This document shows, one piece after another, positions 8,369 to 17,040 of a stretch of DNA of 64,000 nucleotides. The stretch spans positions 1-64,000 of the forward strand of contig NZ_QURL01000010.1 in NCBI RefSeq assembly GCF_003403015.1, given 5' to 3'. Numbering within the stretch: position 1 is the first letter of the stretch; each line of letters begins with the position of its first letter. The DNA comes from Fulvimarina endophytica. GTDB taxonomy: Bacteria > Pseudomonadota > Alphaproteobacteria > Rhizobiales > Rhizobiaceae. Under the pieces are notes generated by a model. The model did no database searches and had not been told where the DNA came from. It worked only from the letters and a program-made list of their open reading frames with translations. Made by a program: the position numbers and the translations under genes.

Positions 8369-9391
8369 TCAGGCGCCGCTCGAGCCGCGGACGATCAGGC
8401 GTCCGCGCAGGGAGAGGACCTCCTCCGGCTGGTTCTGGTCCTTGCTGCGCGATTGAAGGATCTCGAAGGACCGGCGGATCATCAGGGGCAGCGGCTGCTC
8501 GATCGTCGTCAGATCGTAGATCGGCCGGGCCGAGGACGGAAGGCCGTCGAAACCGACCACGGCGATGTCGTCCGGGACCCGCACGCCCGCCAGCCGGAAG
8601 GCGTCGAGGACGCCCATGGCCATGATGTCGCTCACCGCGAAGACGCCGTCTGGGCGCTCGGCGGGCGCCATCGCGGCGATCGTCCGCCCGGCCTCAAAGC
8701 CCCCGTCATAGGTCGAATGGCCGTCGAGCCTCAGAGCCAGCGTCAGATCGTCCTTCGCAAGGCTTGCCGCGAAGGCGTCCTCGCGCTCCTGCGAGGTCGA
8801 GCTCGTCGACGAGGTCCGCACGATCGCGATCCGGCGCCGTCCCTTCGAGCGCAGCAGCTCGGCGAGTTCGCGGCCACCCGCCCGGTTGTCGCAGGTGACC
8901 GCGCAGGCGCGCTGCATGGCGACCCGGTTGACCATCACGAGCGGCACCTGATTGGCCGCGCAGATCTCGCTGGCCCGCGATGTCATGATCGCGGACGAAA
9001 TGATGCAGCCGTCCACCTGATATTGCAGAAGCGCTTCCGCCGTCCGCTCCTCGATGGGGCCGAGCCCGGCGTGGATGATCAAAAGGCGCACGCCGAGCGC
9101 CTCGGCCTGCGCCGTCGCCTCGTGCAGGAGTTCGGTATAGAAGGGGTTCGTGGACGGCCCGAGAACCAGACCGTAGAGCCCGCTTCGGCCGGAGGAGAGC
9201 GTGCGCGCCAGCGCGTTCGGGGTGTAACCGAATTCGCGTGCGAGGCCGAGGATCCGCTCACGGGTCTTCGTCGATATGCGGCTGTCTCCGCGCAAGGCCC
9301 GCGTCACCGTCGAGGGCGCCACGCCGGCCTTCTGCGACAGGGTGACGATGGTCGTGCGCCGGGTGGGCTTCAGCTCGGTTTCTTCTTCCAT
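8369..9391 (-). CDS. LacI-family transcriptional regulator
   Basis: 340 residues from the ATG at 9391, chosen because AGGAGA (complement of 9396-9401) sits just upstream; a TTG five codons earlier is less likely. The N-terminal helix-turn-helix (TLSQKAGVAPSTVTRALRGD) and the hinge helix NALARTLSSGRSG are typical, followed by a periplasmic-binding-protein-like effector domain. It is divergent from the monooxygenase operon. Two LacI-type operators lie in the shared gap (9437-9454 and 9569-9586) and two related ones precede the TRAP transporter genes. It is therefore the likely repressor of the whole 9.6-20.3 kb region. The inducer is unknown. Confidence 0.9.
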   Translation of the reverse strand: MEEETELKPTRRTTIVTLSQKAGVAPSTVTRALRGDSRISTKTRERILGLAREFGYTPNALARTLSSGRSGLYGLVLGPSTNPFYTELLHEATAQAEALGVRLLIIHAGLGPIEERTAEALLQYQVDGCIISSAIMTSRASEICAANQVPLVMVNRVAMQRACAVTCDNRAGGRELAELLRSKGRRRIAIVRTSSTSSTSQEREDAFAASLAKDDLTLALRLDGHSTYDGGFEAGRTIAAMAPAERPDGVFAVSDIMAMGVLDAFRLAGVRVPDDIAVVGFDGLPSSARPIYDLTTIEQPLPLMIRRSFEILQSRSKDQNQPEEVLSLRGRLIVRGSSGA

Positions 9392-9436
9392 GGCATCTCC
9401 TAGCAAAGCGGAACGGTGCTGTCGCCGGCTACTTTA

Positions 9437-9454
9437 GGCGCAAGCGATTGCAAT
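9437..9454. promoter_or_regulatory. LacI-type operator near the lacI-family gene
   Basis: The 12-base core GCAAGCGATTGC (9440-9451) is palindromic around a central CG except for one base pair. It lies 46 bp upstream of the regulator start, suitable for autoregulation, and its centre is 132 bp from the operator at 9569-9586. Confidence 0.6.
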
Positions 9455-9531
9455 GGTTCGAATAGGCCGTTTCGCGCCCATCACGCTCGCATCGATCCCG
9501 ATTTCTCTATCCCCATACGCAATGGAGTGAC

Positions 9532-9560
9532 TTGACAAGGCGCGTCGGAAGCGGTTCAAC
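9532..9560 (+). promoter_or_regulatory. Putative promoter of the monooxygenase operon
   Basis: TTGACA (9532-9537), a 17-base spacer and TTCAAC (9555-9560). The operator at 9569-9586 begins nine bases after the -10 box and would cover the transcription start. The promoter before the TRAP genes has the same layout. Confidence 0.5.
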
Positions 9561-9568
9561 ACAATTAG

Positions 9569-9586
9569 TGCGCACACGTTTGCGCA
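9569..9586. promoter_or_regulatory. LacI-type operator of the monooxygenase operon
   Basis: TGCGCACACGTTTGCGCA is an 18-base palindrome with one mismatched pair and a central CG, the classic LacI-family operator form. It matches the site at 17041-17058 in 15 of 18 positions. Confidence 0.75.
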
Positions 9587-9637
9587 ACGAATGAGTGCCG
9601 GTGGGAAACCCGTACGCGGCTTGAGGAGGTCGAATTC

Positions 9638-11005
9638 ATGAACGCACCCGACAGACAGATCAAAATGGTGGGGTTCCTGCAGGCGCAGAACTGTTCGATC
9701 GCCCCGGGATCCTGGCGCCACCCCGCCAATGCGACGGATTTCCTGACGCCCGACTACTTCCAGAGGGTCGGACGGGTGCTCGAGGACGGCAAGTTCCACC
9801 TCGCCTTCTTCGACGATCGCCTCGCGATGCCCGACATCTTCGACGACGATCATTCCGAGGCCGTGGCGAACGGCGTGCGGGTGGTCAAGATGGACCCGGT
9901 CTCGATCATCACCGCGATCGGTCTTGCGACCCAGAAGCTCGGGGTCGGCATCACCTATTCGACCACCTATTACGAGCCGTTCCACGTGGCGCGGCTGTTT
10001 GCGACGCTCGATCTGATGACGAGGGGCCGCGCGGCCTGGAACGTCGTCACCTCGCTCAACAATTCGGAAGCTGCGAATTTCGGGCGAACCGAACACCTCG
10101 CCCATGACCTGCGCTACGAGCGCGCCGACGAATTCCTCGAGGTCGTGACCGGGCTCTGGAACAGCTGGGAGGACGATGCGCTCGTCGTCGACAAGCAGTC
10201 CGGCCTGTTCGCCCATCCCGAAAAGGTGCACAGGCTCGGCCACAAGGGGAAGTATTTCAGCTCCCGCGGCCCGCTTCCCGTGCCCCGCTCGCCCCAGGGG
10301 CATCCGGTGCTGATCCAGGCCGGCCAGAGCGGTCGCGGCCGCCAGTTCGCGGGCCGCTGGGGCAATCTGATCTTCGTCGTCTATCCCAACAAGGACATGG
10401 GCAAGGCGCAGTACGCGGCCGTGAAGCAGGAGGTCGAGGCCGCCGGTCGCAATCCGGACGAGGTCGCGATCTGCCCGGCCTGCTATGTCTGCGTCGGCGA
10501 GACCCAGGCGATCGCCGAGGAGAAGCGCGAATATATCCGCGCGCTCGCAAAGCCGGTCGATGCGGTGGTGCTTTTGTCCGAAGCGCTCAATTTCGACTTC
10601 GGCTCCAAGCCGATGGACAGCGAATTCACCGAGGAGGAGCTCGCAAAGCTCTCCTGGTCCGGCTTCCGCGACCGCGTCGTCGCCCTGTCCGGCAAGGCCA
10701 ATCCAACGGTGCGCGACTTCGTCCACTTCTCCGGGCGCGGCACGATCGGGGAGTTCCCGATCTTCTGCGGCACGCCGACGGCGGTCGCCGACCAGATGGA
10801 GGAATGGTTCACCGAGCGGGCCTGCGATGGCTTCGTCCTCGCCGCGACCCACACGCCGGGTGCCTTCGAGGACTTCACCCGCTTCGTCGTGCCGGAGCTT
10901 CAGCGGCGGGGCCTCTATCACCGCGATTACGCGGGCTCGACCCTGCGCGAGAATCTCGGCCTGCCCTTCCCCGTCCAGGCCGAGCGCCGGGCGGCGGCCG
11001 AATAG
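9638..11005 (+). CDS. LLM-class flavin-dependent monooxygenase (NtaA/SnaA/DszA family)
   Basis: 455 residues, with a strong GAGGAGG ribosome site upstream of the ATG. The luciferase-like TIM barrel is indicated by MVGFLQAQN, HLAFFDDRL, TYSTTYYEPFHVARLFATLDLMTRGRAAWNVVTS and PVLIQAGQSGRG, which follow the nitrilotriacetate/dibenzothiophene-sulfone monooxygenase pattern. Such enzymes use reduced FMN supplied by a separate reductase, and a reductase gene lies 1.9 kb downstream in the same direction. Known substrates of the family include aminopolycarboxylates, sulfones and amines. The real substrate here is unknown, though the linked dehydrogenases and TRAP importer suggest a small water-soluble organic acid or polyol derivative. 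Confidence 0.87.
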   Translation: MNAPDRQIKMVGFLQAQNCSIAPGSWRHPANATDFLTPDYFQRVGRVLEDGKFHLAFFDDRLAMPDIFDDDHSEAVANGVRVVKMDPVSIITAIGLATQKLGVGITYSTTYYEPFHVARLFATLDLMTRGRAAWNVVTSLNNSEAANFGRTEHLAHDLRYERADEFLEVVTGLWNSWEDDALVVDKQSGLFAHPEKVHRLGHKGKYFSSRGPLPVPRSPQGHPVLIQAGQSGRGRQFAGRWGNLIFVVYPNKDMGKAQYAAVKQEVEAAGRNPDEVAICPACYVCVGETQAIAEEKREYIRALAKPVDAVVLLSEALNFDFGSKPMDSEFTEEELAKLSWSGFRDRVVALSGKANPTVRDFVHFSGRGTIGEFPIFCGTPTAVADQMEEWFTERACDGFVLAATHTPGAFEDFTRFVVPELQRRGLYHRDYAGSTLRENLGLPFPVQAERRAAAE

Positions 11006-11063
11006 GGCACGGGAACCCCTCGATCAGGATCGGGCCGCCGACGGCGCCCATTGGGAGGTATAA

Positions 11064-12425
11064 ATGGAAGAATTCAGGATGCTCTCGACGAGCGGCATCC
11101 TCGGCTATGGTTATGCCGAGGAGTCGCTGAAGATCGGAATGTCGTGGGAGCCCCACGTCATCGGCTGCGACGGCGGCAGCACCGATCCCGGCCCCTATTA
11201 TCTCGGCGCCGGCAAGTCCTTCACCTCGCGCCTGTCGGTCAAGCGCGATCTGAGGCTGATGCTCCAGGCGAGCGTCGCCGCCGGCATTCCCTGCATCATC
11301 GGCACGGCCGGTGGCGCGGGCGGCGAGCCTCACCTTAAGGCGACCGCCGATCTCGTGCGCGAGATCGCCCGCGAGGAGAAGCTGTCCTTCAAGATGGCGC
11401 TCATCCATTCCGAGCAGCCGAAGGCGGATCTGCGCGGCTGGGCCGAGGCCGGGCGCACGAGGCCGCTCGCCCGCATGAAGCCGCTCGACGGCGAGACGAT
11501 CGATCGCTCCGAGCGCGTGGTCGCGATGATGGGACCCGAGCCCTTCGCCCGCGCCCTCGACGAGGGGGCGCAGGTGATCCTGGCCGGACGCAGCAGCGAT
11601 CCCGCCCAGTGGGCGGCGCCCGCGATCCGCGCCGGCATGGCCCCGGCGCCCTCCTGGTATGCGGGCAAGATGCTGGAATGCGGCGCCGAGCCCACCGTTC
11701 CCAAGGAACCCGACTGTATCTTCCTCAGGGTGCGCAACGACCATGTGGTGTGCGAGCCGCCCAATCCGATCCGCCGTTCGACGCCGCTCGCCGTGGCCAA
11801 TTTCGCGCTTCACGAGAATTCGAGCCCGATCCACCACGTCGAACCCGGCGGCCTGCTCGACACCAGCGCCTGCCGCTTCATTCCGGTCAGCGACCGGGCG
11901 GTGAAGATCGACGGCATGACCTGGACTCCGGCCGACCAGTACACGGTCAAGCTCGAAGGGGTGGAACTCGCCGGCTACCGGGCGATCGCGATCTGCGGCA
12001 CCCGCGACCCGGTGCTGATCTCCCAGATCGAGGACTATCTGACGACCCATCGCGAAAAGGTCCTCGCCAAGGCCGAGGCCTTCGGCGTGCCGCGCGACGC
12101 CTACACCCTCATCGTCCACACCTATGGGCGCAACGGAGTGATGGGCGGCTGGGAGCCCCTGAAGGAGTTCGCCTCCCACGAACTCGGCTTCGTCATCGAG
12201 GTGGTCGCGCGCGACCAGGACACCGCGAACGCGGTTCTCGCCATGGCACGGACCTCGATGCTGCATGCCGACTTCCCGGGACGGCTCTGCAAGGAGGGCA
12301 ACATGGCCTTCCCCTTCAGCCCCTCCGACATCGAAATGGGGGCGATGTACCGCTTCAACGTCTTCCACACGCTGTCGCTCGACGATCCGTGTGCGATTTT
12401 CCCGATCGAATACGAGAAGGTCTGA
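11064..12425 (+). CDS. AtuA-family protein (DUF1446)
   Basis: 453 residues behind a clear GGGAGG ribosome site. The sequence follows the AtuA (acyclic terpene utilisation) domain along its whole length: IGCDGGSTDPGPYYLGAG near residue 32, GTAGGAGGEPHL near residue 80, ILAGRSSDPAQWAAPAI near residue 172 and HTYGRNGVMGGWEP near residue 351. AtuA-family proteins occur in catabolic operons, often beside a DUF4387 protein as here, but their reaction is not established. The gene lies 58 bases after the monooxygenase gene. The name does not imply terpene degradation, and no acyl-CoA carboxylase of a terpene pathway is present. Confidence 0.85.
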   Translation: MEEFRMLSTSGILGYGYAEESLKIGMSWEPHVIGCDGGSTDPGPYYLGAGKSFTSRLSVKRDLRLMLQASVAAGIPCIIGTAGGAGGEPHLKATADLVREIAREEKLSFKMALIHSEQPKADLRGWAEAGRTRPLARMKPLDGETIDRSERVVAMMGPEPFARALDEGAQVILAGRSSDPAQWAAPAIRAGMAPAPSWYAGKMLECGAEPTVPKEPDCIFLRVRNDHVVCEPPNPIRRSTPLAVANFALHENSSPIHHVEPGGLLDTSACRFIPVSDRAVKIDGMTWTPADQYTVKLEGVELAGYRAIAICGTRDPVLISQIEDYLTTHREKVLAKAEAFGVPRDAYTLIVHTYGRNGVMGGWEPLKEFASHELGFVIEVVARDQDTANAVLAMARTSMLHADFPGRLCKEGNMAFPFSPSDIEMGAMYRFNVFHTLSLDDPCAIFPIEYEKV

Positions 12426-12430
12426 GAACC

Positions 12431-12748
12431 ATGCCGAAGATCAAGGACATCGCCCAGATCTGCAAGAGCAAGAATGCCGGTCCGTTCAACGTGACGATCG
12501 ACGTGCTCTTCGAGGACCACGACCTCTACCGGAGGGTGAAGGAGACCGGGGTTCTCAACGCCGCGCTCTTCTCGCGGCTCTACGGCGTGCCGGAGGCCGA
12601 CATCCTCTTCACGCCCTATGACACCGCCGCCGCCTTCAAGGCGACGTTCCCGCGGGCGATCCCGGCGGGCGATTTCGGCGACACCGACGTCTACGGCGCC
12701 CAGCAGCACGCGCCGCTTCTCGATGTCGAGATCCCGCTCGAGGCCTGA
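12431..12748 (+). CDS. DUF4387 protein, AtuA partner
   Basis: 105 residues, starting five bases after the AtuA gene. The segments IAQICKSKNAGPFNVTIDVLF and DTDVYGAQQHAPLLDVEIP are typical of DUF4387, a small domain found next to or fused with AtuA-family proteins. The tight spacing supports a two-subunit complex. Function unknown; no cofactor motif was recognised. The complete length fits the family. Confidence 0.85.
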   Translation: MPKIKDIAQICKSKNAGPFNVTIDVLFEDHDLYRRVKETGVLNAALFSRLYGVPEADILFTPYDTAAAFKATFPRAIPAGDFGDTDVYGAQQHAPLLDVEIPLEA

Positions 12749-12803
12749 GCGGAGAAGCTTCAGGACACGGGCGGATCGCCGCCGGCCCGGAAACGGGAAA
12801 CTT

Positions 12804-12834
12804 GGCCGCGCGCCGGGGATGAGCGCGCGCGGCC
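12804..12834 (+). other. GC-rich stem-loop between DUF4387 and reductase genes
   Basis: Perfect 10-bp inverted repeat (12804-12813 with 12825-12834) with an 11-base loop. No U-tract follows, so partial attenuation or mRNA processing is more likely than full termination. Confidence 0.45.
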
Positions 12835-12877
12835 CCATCAATCAGGTGAAAACGGGAGGGCCTCGCGCCGTACGACC

Positions 12878-13870
12878 ATGACCGATGACAAGAAGATACT
12901 GCGCAACGCGCTCGGATCCTTCGCGACGGGCGTGACGATCGTCACCACCCGCGCGCCCTCCGGCGTCGATATCGGGCGCACGGCGAACAGCTTCAGCTCG
13001 GTTTCGCTCGATCCGCCGATGATCCTGTGGAGCCTGTCGAAGACATCCTCCAGCTTTGCCGACTATCGCGACGCGGAGCACTTCGCGGTCCACATTCTCG
13101 GTGCCGATCAGGACGATCTGTCCGGGCTCTTCGCCGGCAAGAAGGCCGACAAGTTCGAGGGGCTGGACATCGAGCGCGGGGTCGGCGACGTGCCGCTCCT
13201 GAAGCGTTGCGCCGCCCGCTTCGAATGCCGCACCGTCTACCAGTACGAGGGCGGCGACCACATCATCTTCGTCGGCGAGATCGTCGAGTTCACCCACTGG
13301 CCGACGCCGCCGCTCGTCTTCCACGGCGGCCGCTACGGGCTCGTCGTTCAGCACGAGGACGAGGAGCGGACCACCGCCGAGCGCGAGGAAAGTCTCTCGC
13401 CGAACGACTTCATCTATCTCATCTCCCGCGTCTTCTACCGGATCCGGGAGGAAGCCGTCGCCGAACGGCGGCGACGCGGCTGGAGCGGGGCCGACTACGC
13501 CGTCCTTCAGCTCCTCGGCCATGGCGACGGCCTGTCGATCGATGAGATCAAGCGGATCGGCCGCGCGCGGGGCGACGAAGTCGGCGACGCCACGATCGAG
13601 GGCCTGATCGAAAGGGGTCTGCTGCGCCGGGCCTCCGACGATCCGAACGGCTCCGTCCTCATCTATCTGACGGCCGAGGGCCGCCGTGAGATCGTCGAGA
13701 TCGTCGCCATTCTCAAGGCCTCCGAGGCCCAGTGCCTCGCCGATATTCCCGACAACGAGATCCGCATCCTCAAACGATTGTTGCGCGGCATGGCCTCGGC
13801 CGAGGACATCAAGTGGCCGCCATCGCCCAATCCCCGGCCGATGGCCCTCGGGGAGCAGGCGACGCAATGA
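12878..13870 (+). CDS. Flavin reductase with C-terminal MarR-like domain (HpaC/C1 type)
   Basis: 330 residues. Residues 1-160 form the flavin reductase split-barrel (LGSFATGVTIVTTR, NSFSSVSLDPPMILWSL, FAVHIL, FHGGRYG). Residues ~175-320 resemble a MarR winged helix (WSGADYAVLQLL, GDATIEGLIERGLLRRASDD, LTAEGRREIVEIV). The same architecture is known from the C1 reductase of p-hydroxyphenylacetate hydroxylase, where the MarR-like part binds substrate and stimulates FMN reduction. It is the expected electron donor for the LLM monooxygenase of this operon. By analogy the tail may sense the pathway substrate rather than DNA; this is inference. Confidence 0.85.
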   Translation: MTDDKKILRNALGSFATGVTIVTTRAPSGVDIGRTANSFSSVSLDPPMILWSLSKTSSSFADYRDAEHFAVHILGADQDDLSGLFAGKKADKFEGLDIERGVGDVPLLKRCAARFECRTVYQYEGGDHIIFVGEIVEFTHWPTPPLVFHGGRYGLVVQHEDEERTTAEREESLSPNDFIYLISRVFYRIREEAVAERRRRGWSGADYAVLQLLGHGDGLSIDEIKRIGRARGDEVGDATIEGLIERGLLRRASDDPNGSVLIYLTAEGRREIVEIVAILKASEAQCLADIPDNEIRILKRLLRGMASAEDIKWPPSPNPRPMALGEQATQ

Positions 13871-14019
13871 GGGTTTGGGCGATCGCGCGATAGGCGATCG
13901 AGGCCGGCACGACCGGTATCGGCGGGGGCATTCCTCCCCGACGAGGTTGCCCCTTCGTCGCGCTCGGGGCCTCGGGGCCTCCGGGCTCGGCCACAAGGGT
14001 TCGAAACACGGCATCGAGG

Positions 14020-14700
14020 ATGATCTTGAACTCAGATATCTCCGTCCCTGCGGGCTCGGCGGGCCCGGCCGATCCGTCCGATGGGCGCGGTATGGCCGCG
14101 CGCGGCCTGCTCCGCTCACGCCTCTCCTGCCAGGCCTTCGATCCGCGGGCGACCCTGTCGCGTGCGGCGATCGAAGGCCTGATCGGGGCCGCGGTCCAGG
14201 CGCCCAGTGCCTTCAACCTTCAGAACTGGCGCTTCGTCGTCGCCCACAGCCCGAACAGCCGGTCACGGCTCAAGCCAGCGGCCTACGGGCAGGAGAAGAT
14301 CACCGATGCGGCGGCCGTCGTGATCGTCGTCGGCATCGAGCCGGTCTCGGACGCCTTCTCGGCCCTCATGAACCGTGACGAGGAGGACGGGCGGCTGCCG
14401 GCGAGCGAGCGTGAAAGGCTCGATCGGCAGATCGGCCGGTCCTATTCGGACCCTTGCGCAGGCAAGGCCGAGGCGATCCGCTCTGCAAGCCTTGCCGCCA
14501 TGACGCTCCTTCTGGCCGCCGAAGCCGACGGCATCGCGGCCTGTCCGATGAGCGGCTTCGATCCGGCAGAGGTGGCGCGAGCGTTCGCCCTCGCCGCCGG
14601 CGAGACGCCGGTGCTCCTCGTCGCTCTCGGCCGCAACGCCGATCCGGCGCAGGTGCAGAAGCAGCGACGCCCGGTATCTGCGGTGTCGAGCTTCGCGTGA
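14020..14700 (+). CDS. Nitroreductase-family protein
   Basis: 226 residues. LRSRLSCQAFDPRA, AAVQAPSAFNLQNWRFVV and the C-terminal ACPMSGFDPAEVARAFAL match FMN-dependent nitroreductases. These form homodimers and reduce nitro groups, quinones or other electron-poor substrates with NAD(P)H. A 149-base gap separates it from the reductase gene and the first ~25 residues are low-complexity, so the true start may be the Met at about residue 25 (14092). It probably supports the same catabolic pathway, but its substrate is unknown. Confidence 0.82.
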   Translation: MILNSDISVPAGSAGPADPSDGRGMAARGLLRSRLSCQAFDPRATLSRAAIEGLIGAAVQAPSAFNLQNWRFVVAHSPNSRSRLKPAAYGQEKITDAAAVVIVVGIEPVSDAFSALMNRDEEDGRLPASERERLDRQIGRSYSDPCAGKAEAIRSASLAAMTLLLAAEADGIAACPMSGFDPAEVARAFALAAGETPVLLVALGRNADPAQVQKQRRPVSAVSSFA

Positions 14701-14824
14701 TCCTTCGCCGAGGCGCCACGGCGAAACGGCAGTCCGTTCGAGCCATCCGGCCTTTGCAGTGCGGCTCGCGAAAACGAATTGGCCCCGGCCGGTTCCCATC
14801 CATTCAGAAGCGGAGACATCAGCC

Positions 14825-16135
14825 ATGACCATCACCTATCTCAAGCGCGGTCGCGAAGAAGCGGCGAAGGCGGCGGACGATCTCGGCGTTCGCCGGTCGG
14901 TCGAGGCCGCGCTGGCCGATATCGAGGCGCGCGGCGATGTCGCGGTCCGGGAAATGTCGCAGAGATTCGATCGCTACACCCCGGAAAGCTTCCGCCTTTC
15001 CGAAAGCGAGATCGAGGCTCTCGTCGCCCGGCTCTCCAGGCGCGAACTCGACGACATCCGTTTCGCGCAGGAGCAGGTGCGCGCCTTCGCCAAGGCCCAG
15101 CGCGCATCGATGACCGATATCGAGGTCGAAACCCTTCCGGGCGTCGTCCTCGGCCACAAGCATATCCCGGTCCAGTCCGTCGGCTGCTACGTGCCGGGCG
15201 GCAAGTTTCCCATGGTCGCCTCGGCCCATATGTCGGTCGCCACCGCCTCCGTCGCGGGCGTGCCGCGCATCGTCGCCGCGACCCCGCCCTTCAACGGGGA
15301 GCCGAACCCGGCCGTGATCGCGGCGATGCATTTCGGCGGGGCGCACGAGATCTACGTGCTCGGCGGAATCCAGGCGGTCGGGGCCATGGCGCTCGGCACT
15401 GAGACGATCGCTCCGGTGCATATGCTCGTCGGTCCGGGCAACGCCTTCGTCGCCGAGGCGAAGCGTCAATTGTTCGGTCGCGTCGGCATCGACCTGTTCG
15501 CCGGCCCCACCGAGACGATGGTCATCGCCGACGACACGGTCGACGCGGAGCTCTGCGCGACAGATCTTCTCGGTCAGGCCGAGCACGGCTACAACTCGCC
15601 GGCGGTTCTCCTCACCAATTCCCGCCGCCTCGCGGAGGGCACGCTCGAGGAGATCGACCGGATCCTCGCCATCCTGCCGACGGCCGAGACGGCGGGTGCG
15701 AGCTGGCGCGACTATGGCGAGGTCATCCTGTGCGACAGCCACGAGGAGATGCTGGCGACAGCCGAGGAGATCGCCTCCGAGCACGTGCAGGTGATGACGG
15801 ATCGCGACGACTGGTATCTTGAGAACATGACCGCCTATGGCGCGCTGTTCCTGGGCCCGCGCACCAATGTCGCCAATGGCGACAAGGTCATCGGCACCAA
15901 CCATACGCTTCCGACGAAGAAGGCCGGGCGCTATACCGGCGGCCTTTGGGTGGGAAAATTCCTGAAGACCCATTCCTATCAGCGCGTCGACACGGATGCG
16001 GCTGCGGCCGAGATCGGGCGCTACTGCTCGCGCCTGTGCATGCTCGAAGGGTTCGTCGGCCATGCCGAGCAGGCCAATCTGCGCGTGCGCCGCTTCGGCG
16101 GCGACAACGTGCCTTACGGGGAAGCCGCCGAATGA
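14825..16135 (+). CDS. Histidinol-dehydrogenase-like alcohol dehydrogenase (HpsN-type)
   Basis: 436 residues from ATG 14825 (GCGGAG upstream). All histidinol dehydrogenase catalytic residues can be placed: zinc ligands Gln251, His254, Asp353 and His413, the Glu319-His320 pair (SEHVQ) and Glu408. The variant motifs HKHIPVQSVGCYVPGGKFPM and KTHSYQRV follow the non-biosynthetic branch that includes sulfopropanediol 3-dehydrogenase HpsN. The enzyme should oxidise a primary alcohol to a carboxylate in two NAD-dependent steps. It overlaps the SDR gene by four bases. A role in histidine synthesis is unlikely in this context. The dihydroxypropanesulfonate assignment stays open because no sulfo-lyase gene is present. 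Confidence 0.83.
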   Translation: MTITYLKRGREEAAKAADDLGVRRSVEAALADIEARGDVAVREMSQRFDRYTPESFRLSESEIEALVARLSRRELDDIRFAQEQVRAFAKAQRASMTDIEVETLPGVVLGHKHIPVQSVGCYVPGGKFPMVASAHMSVATASVAGVPRIVAATPPFNGEPNPAVIAAMHFGGAHEIYVLGGIQAVGAMALGTETIAPVHMLVGPGNAFVAEAKRQLFGRVGIDLFAGPTETMVIADDTVDAELCATDLLGQAEHGYNSPAVLLTNSRRLAEGTLEEIDRILAILPTAETAGASWRDYGEVILCDSHEEMLATAEEIASEHVQVMTDRDDWYLENMTAYGALFLGPRTNVANGDKVIGTNHTLPTKKAGRYTGGLWVGKFLKTHSYQRVDTDAAAAEIGRYCSRLCMLEGFVGHAEQANLRVRRFGGDNVPYGEAAE

Positions 16136-16890
16136 CCCCGGCGCCCGATTTCTCCCTCGACGGCCGGATCGCGATCGTGACCGGCGCCGGGCGCGGCATC
16201 GGTCGCGCGGTGGCGGACGTCTATGCGCGGGCAGGCGCGGATGTGAGGCTCCTGGCGCGAACGGGGAGCGAGATCGAGGACGCGGCCGGTGAGATCCGCG
16301 CGGCGGGCTTTCGCGCCGAGGCGGCGGCGATCGACGTGACGGATGGCGGCGCCTTCAGGGGCTATGTCGCCTCGCTGCCCCGGCTCGACATCCTCGTCAA
16401 CAATGCCGGGACCAACCGGCCGGGACCCTTTCTCGATGTGAGCGAGGAGGATTTCGACCATGTCGCGGGCCTTAACCTGCGTGCGGCGTTCTTCGCCATG
16501 CAGGCGGCGGCATCGCGGATGGCCGAAGGCGGCCGTGGCGGCTCGATCGTCAACATGTCCTCCCAGATGGGGCATGTGGGAGCCCGCAACCGCACGCTCT
16601 ACTGCGCCACGAAATGGGCGCTCGAGGGCCTGACAAAGGCCGCTTCCCTCGAACTTGCCGCCCACGGGATCCGGGTGAACACGATCTGCCCGACCTTCGT
16701 CGAGACCCCGATGACGAAGCCGTTTCTTGAGGACGAGACCTTCCGCGCCGACTGCCTCGCGCGGATCAAGCTCGGCCGGTTCGGGTCCGTGTCCGACATC
16801 ACGGGGGCCGCGCTCTTCCTCGCCTCCGACGCGTCGTCCCTCATGACGGGCACCCATATGCTGATCGACGGCGGCTGGACGGCGGAGTAG
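16132..16890 (+). CDS. Short-chain dehydrogenase/reductase
   Basis: 252 residues, translationally coupled to the dehydrogenase upstream (ATGA). The cofactor motif is TGAGRGIG (residues ~18-25), followed by NNAG, catalytic Ser in NMSSQMG and YxxxK in YCATK; the C-terminus MLIDGGWTAE is typical. It is a classical SDR, probably NAD-dependent, acting on a secondary alcohol or keto group of the same pathway as the HisD-like enzyme. HpsN and an SDR are also paired in dihydroxypropanesulfonate gene sets. The substrate is not determined. Confidence 0.87.
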   Translation: MTPAPDFSLDGRIAIVTGAGRGIGRAVADVYARAGADVRLLARTGSEIEDAAGEIRAAGFRAEAAAIDVTDGGAFRGYVASLPRLDILVNNAGTNRPGPFLDVSEEDFDHVAGLNLRAAFFAMQAAASRMAEGGRGGSIVNMSSQMGHVGARNRTLYCATKWALEGLTKAASLELAAHGIRVNTICPTFVETPMTKPFLEDETFRADCLARIKLGRFGSVSDITGAALFLASDASSLMTGTHMLIDGGWTAE

Positions 16891-16919
16891 GTCTCGCCCG
16901 CTTACGGATGGGCGCATCA

Positions 16920-16937
16920 GGAACAACCGTTTGCGCT
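16920..16937. promoter_or_regulatory. LacI-type operator, distal site before the TRAP genes
   Basis: The core CAACCGTTTG has a central CG and one mismatched pair; its right half GTTTGCGC is identical to the operators at 9569-9586 and 17041-17058. It is centred 121 bp upstream of the latter, so a looping pair is possible. Confidence 0.5.
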
Positions 16938-17004
16938 TTCAATTACAGCCTGAAAATCGGGAAGGGTCATCCGATATTGCCGACAATAGGGCGCTCCGAA
17001 CGTC

Positions 17005-17033
17005 TTGACAGTGAACGAGGAAGACGCGATACA
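17005..17033 (+). promoter_or_regulatory. Putative promoter of the TRAP transporter genes
   Basis: TTGACA (17005-17010), a 17-base spacer and GATACA (17028-17033). The operator starts eight bases after the -10 box, the same geometry as at the monooxygenase promoter. Confidence 0.55.
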
Positions 17034-17040
17034 TTTCATT

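Noticed and set aside
11064..12748. Acyclic terpene (citronellol) degradation
   Set aside because: Only the AtuA-domain protein is present. The geranyl-CoA carboxylase and other Atu enzymes are missing, and DUF4387 partners occur in many pathways.
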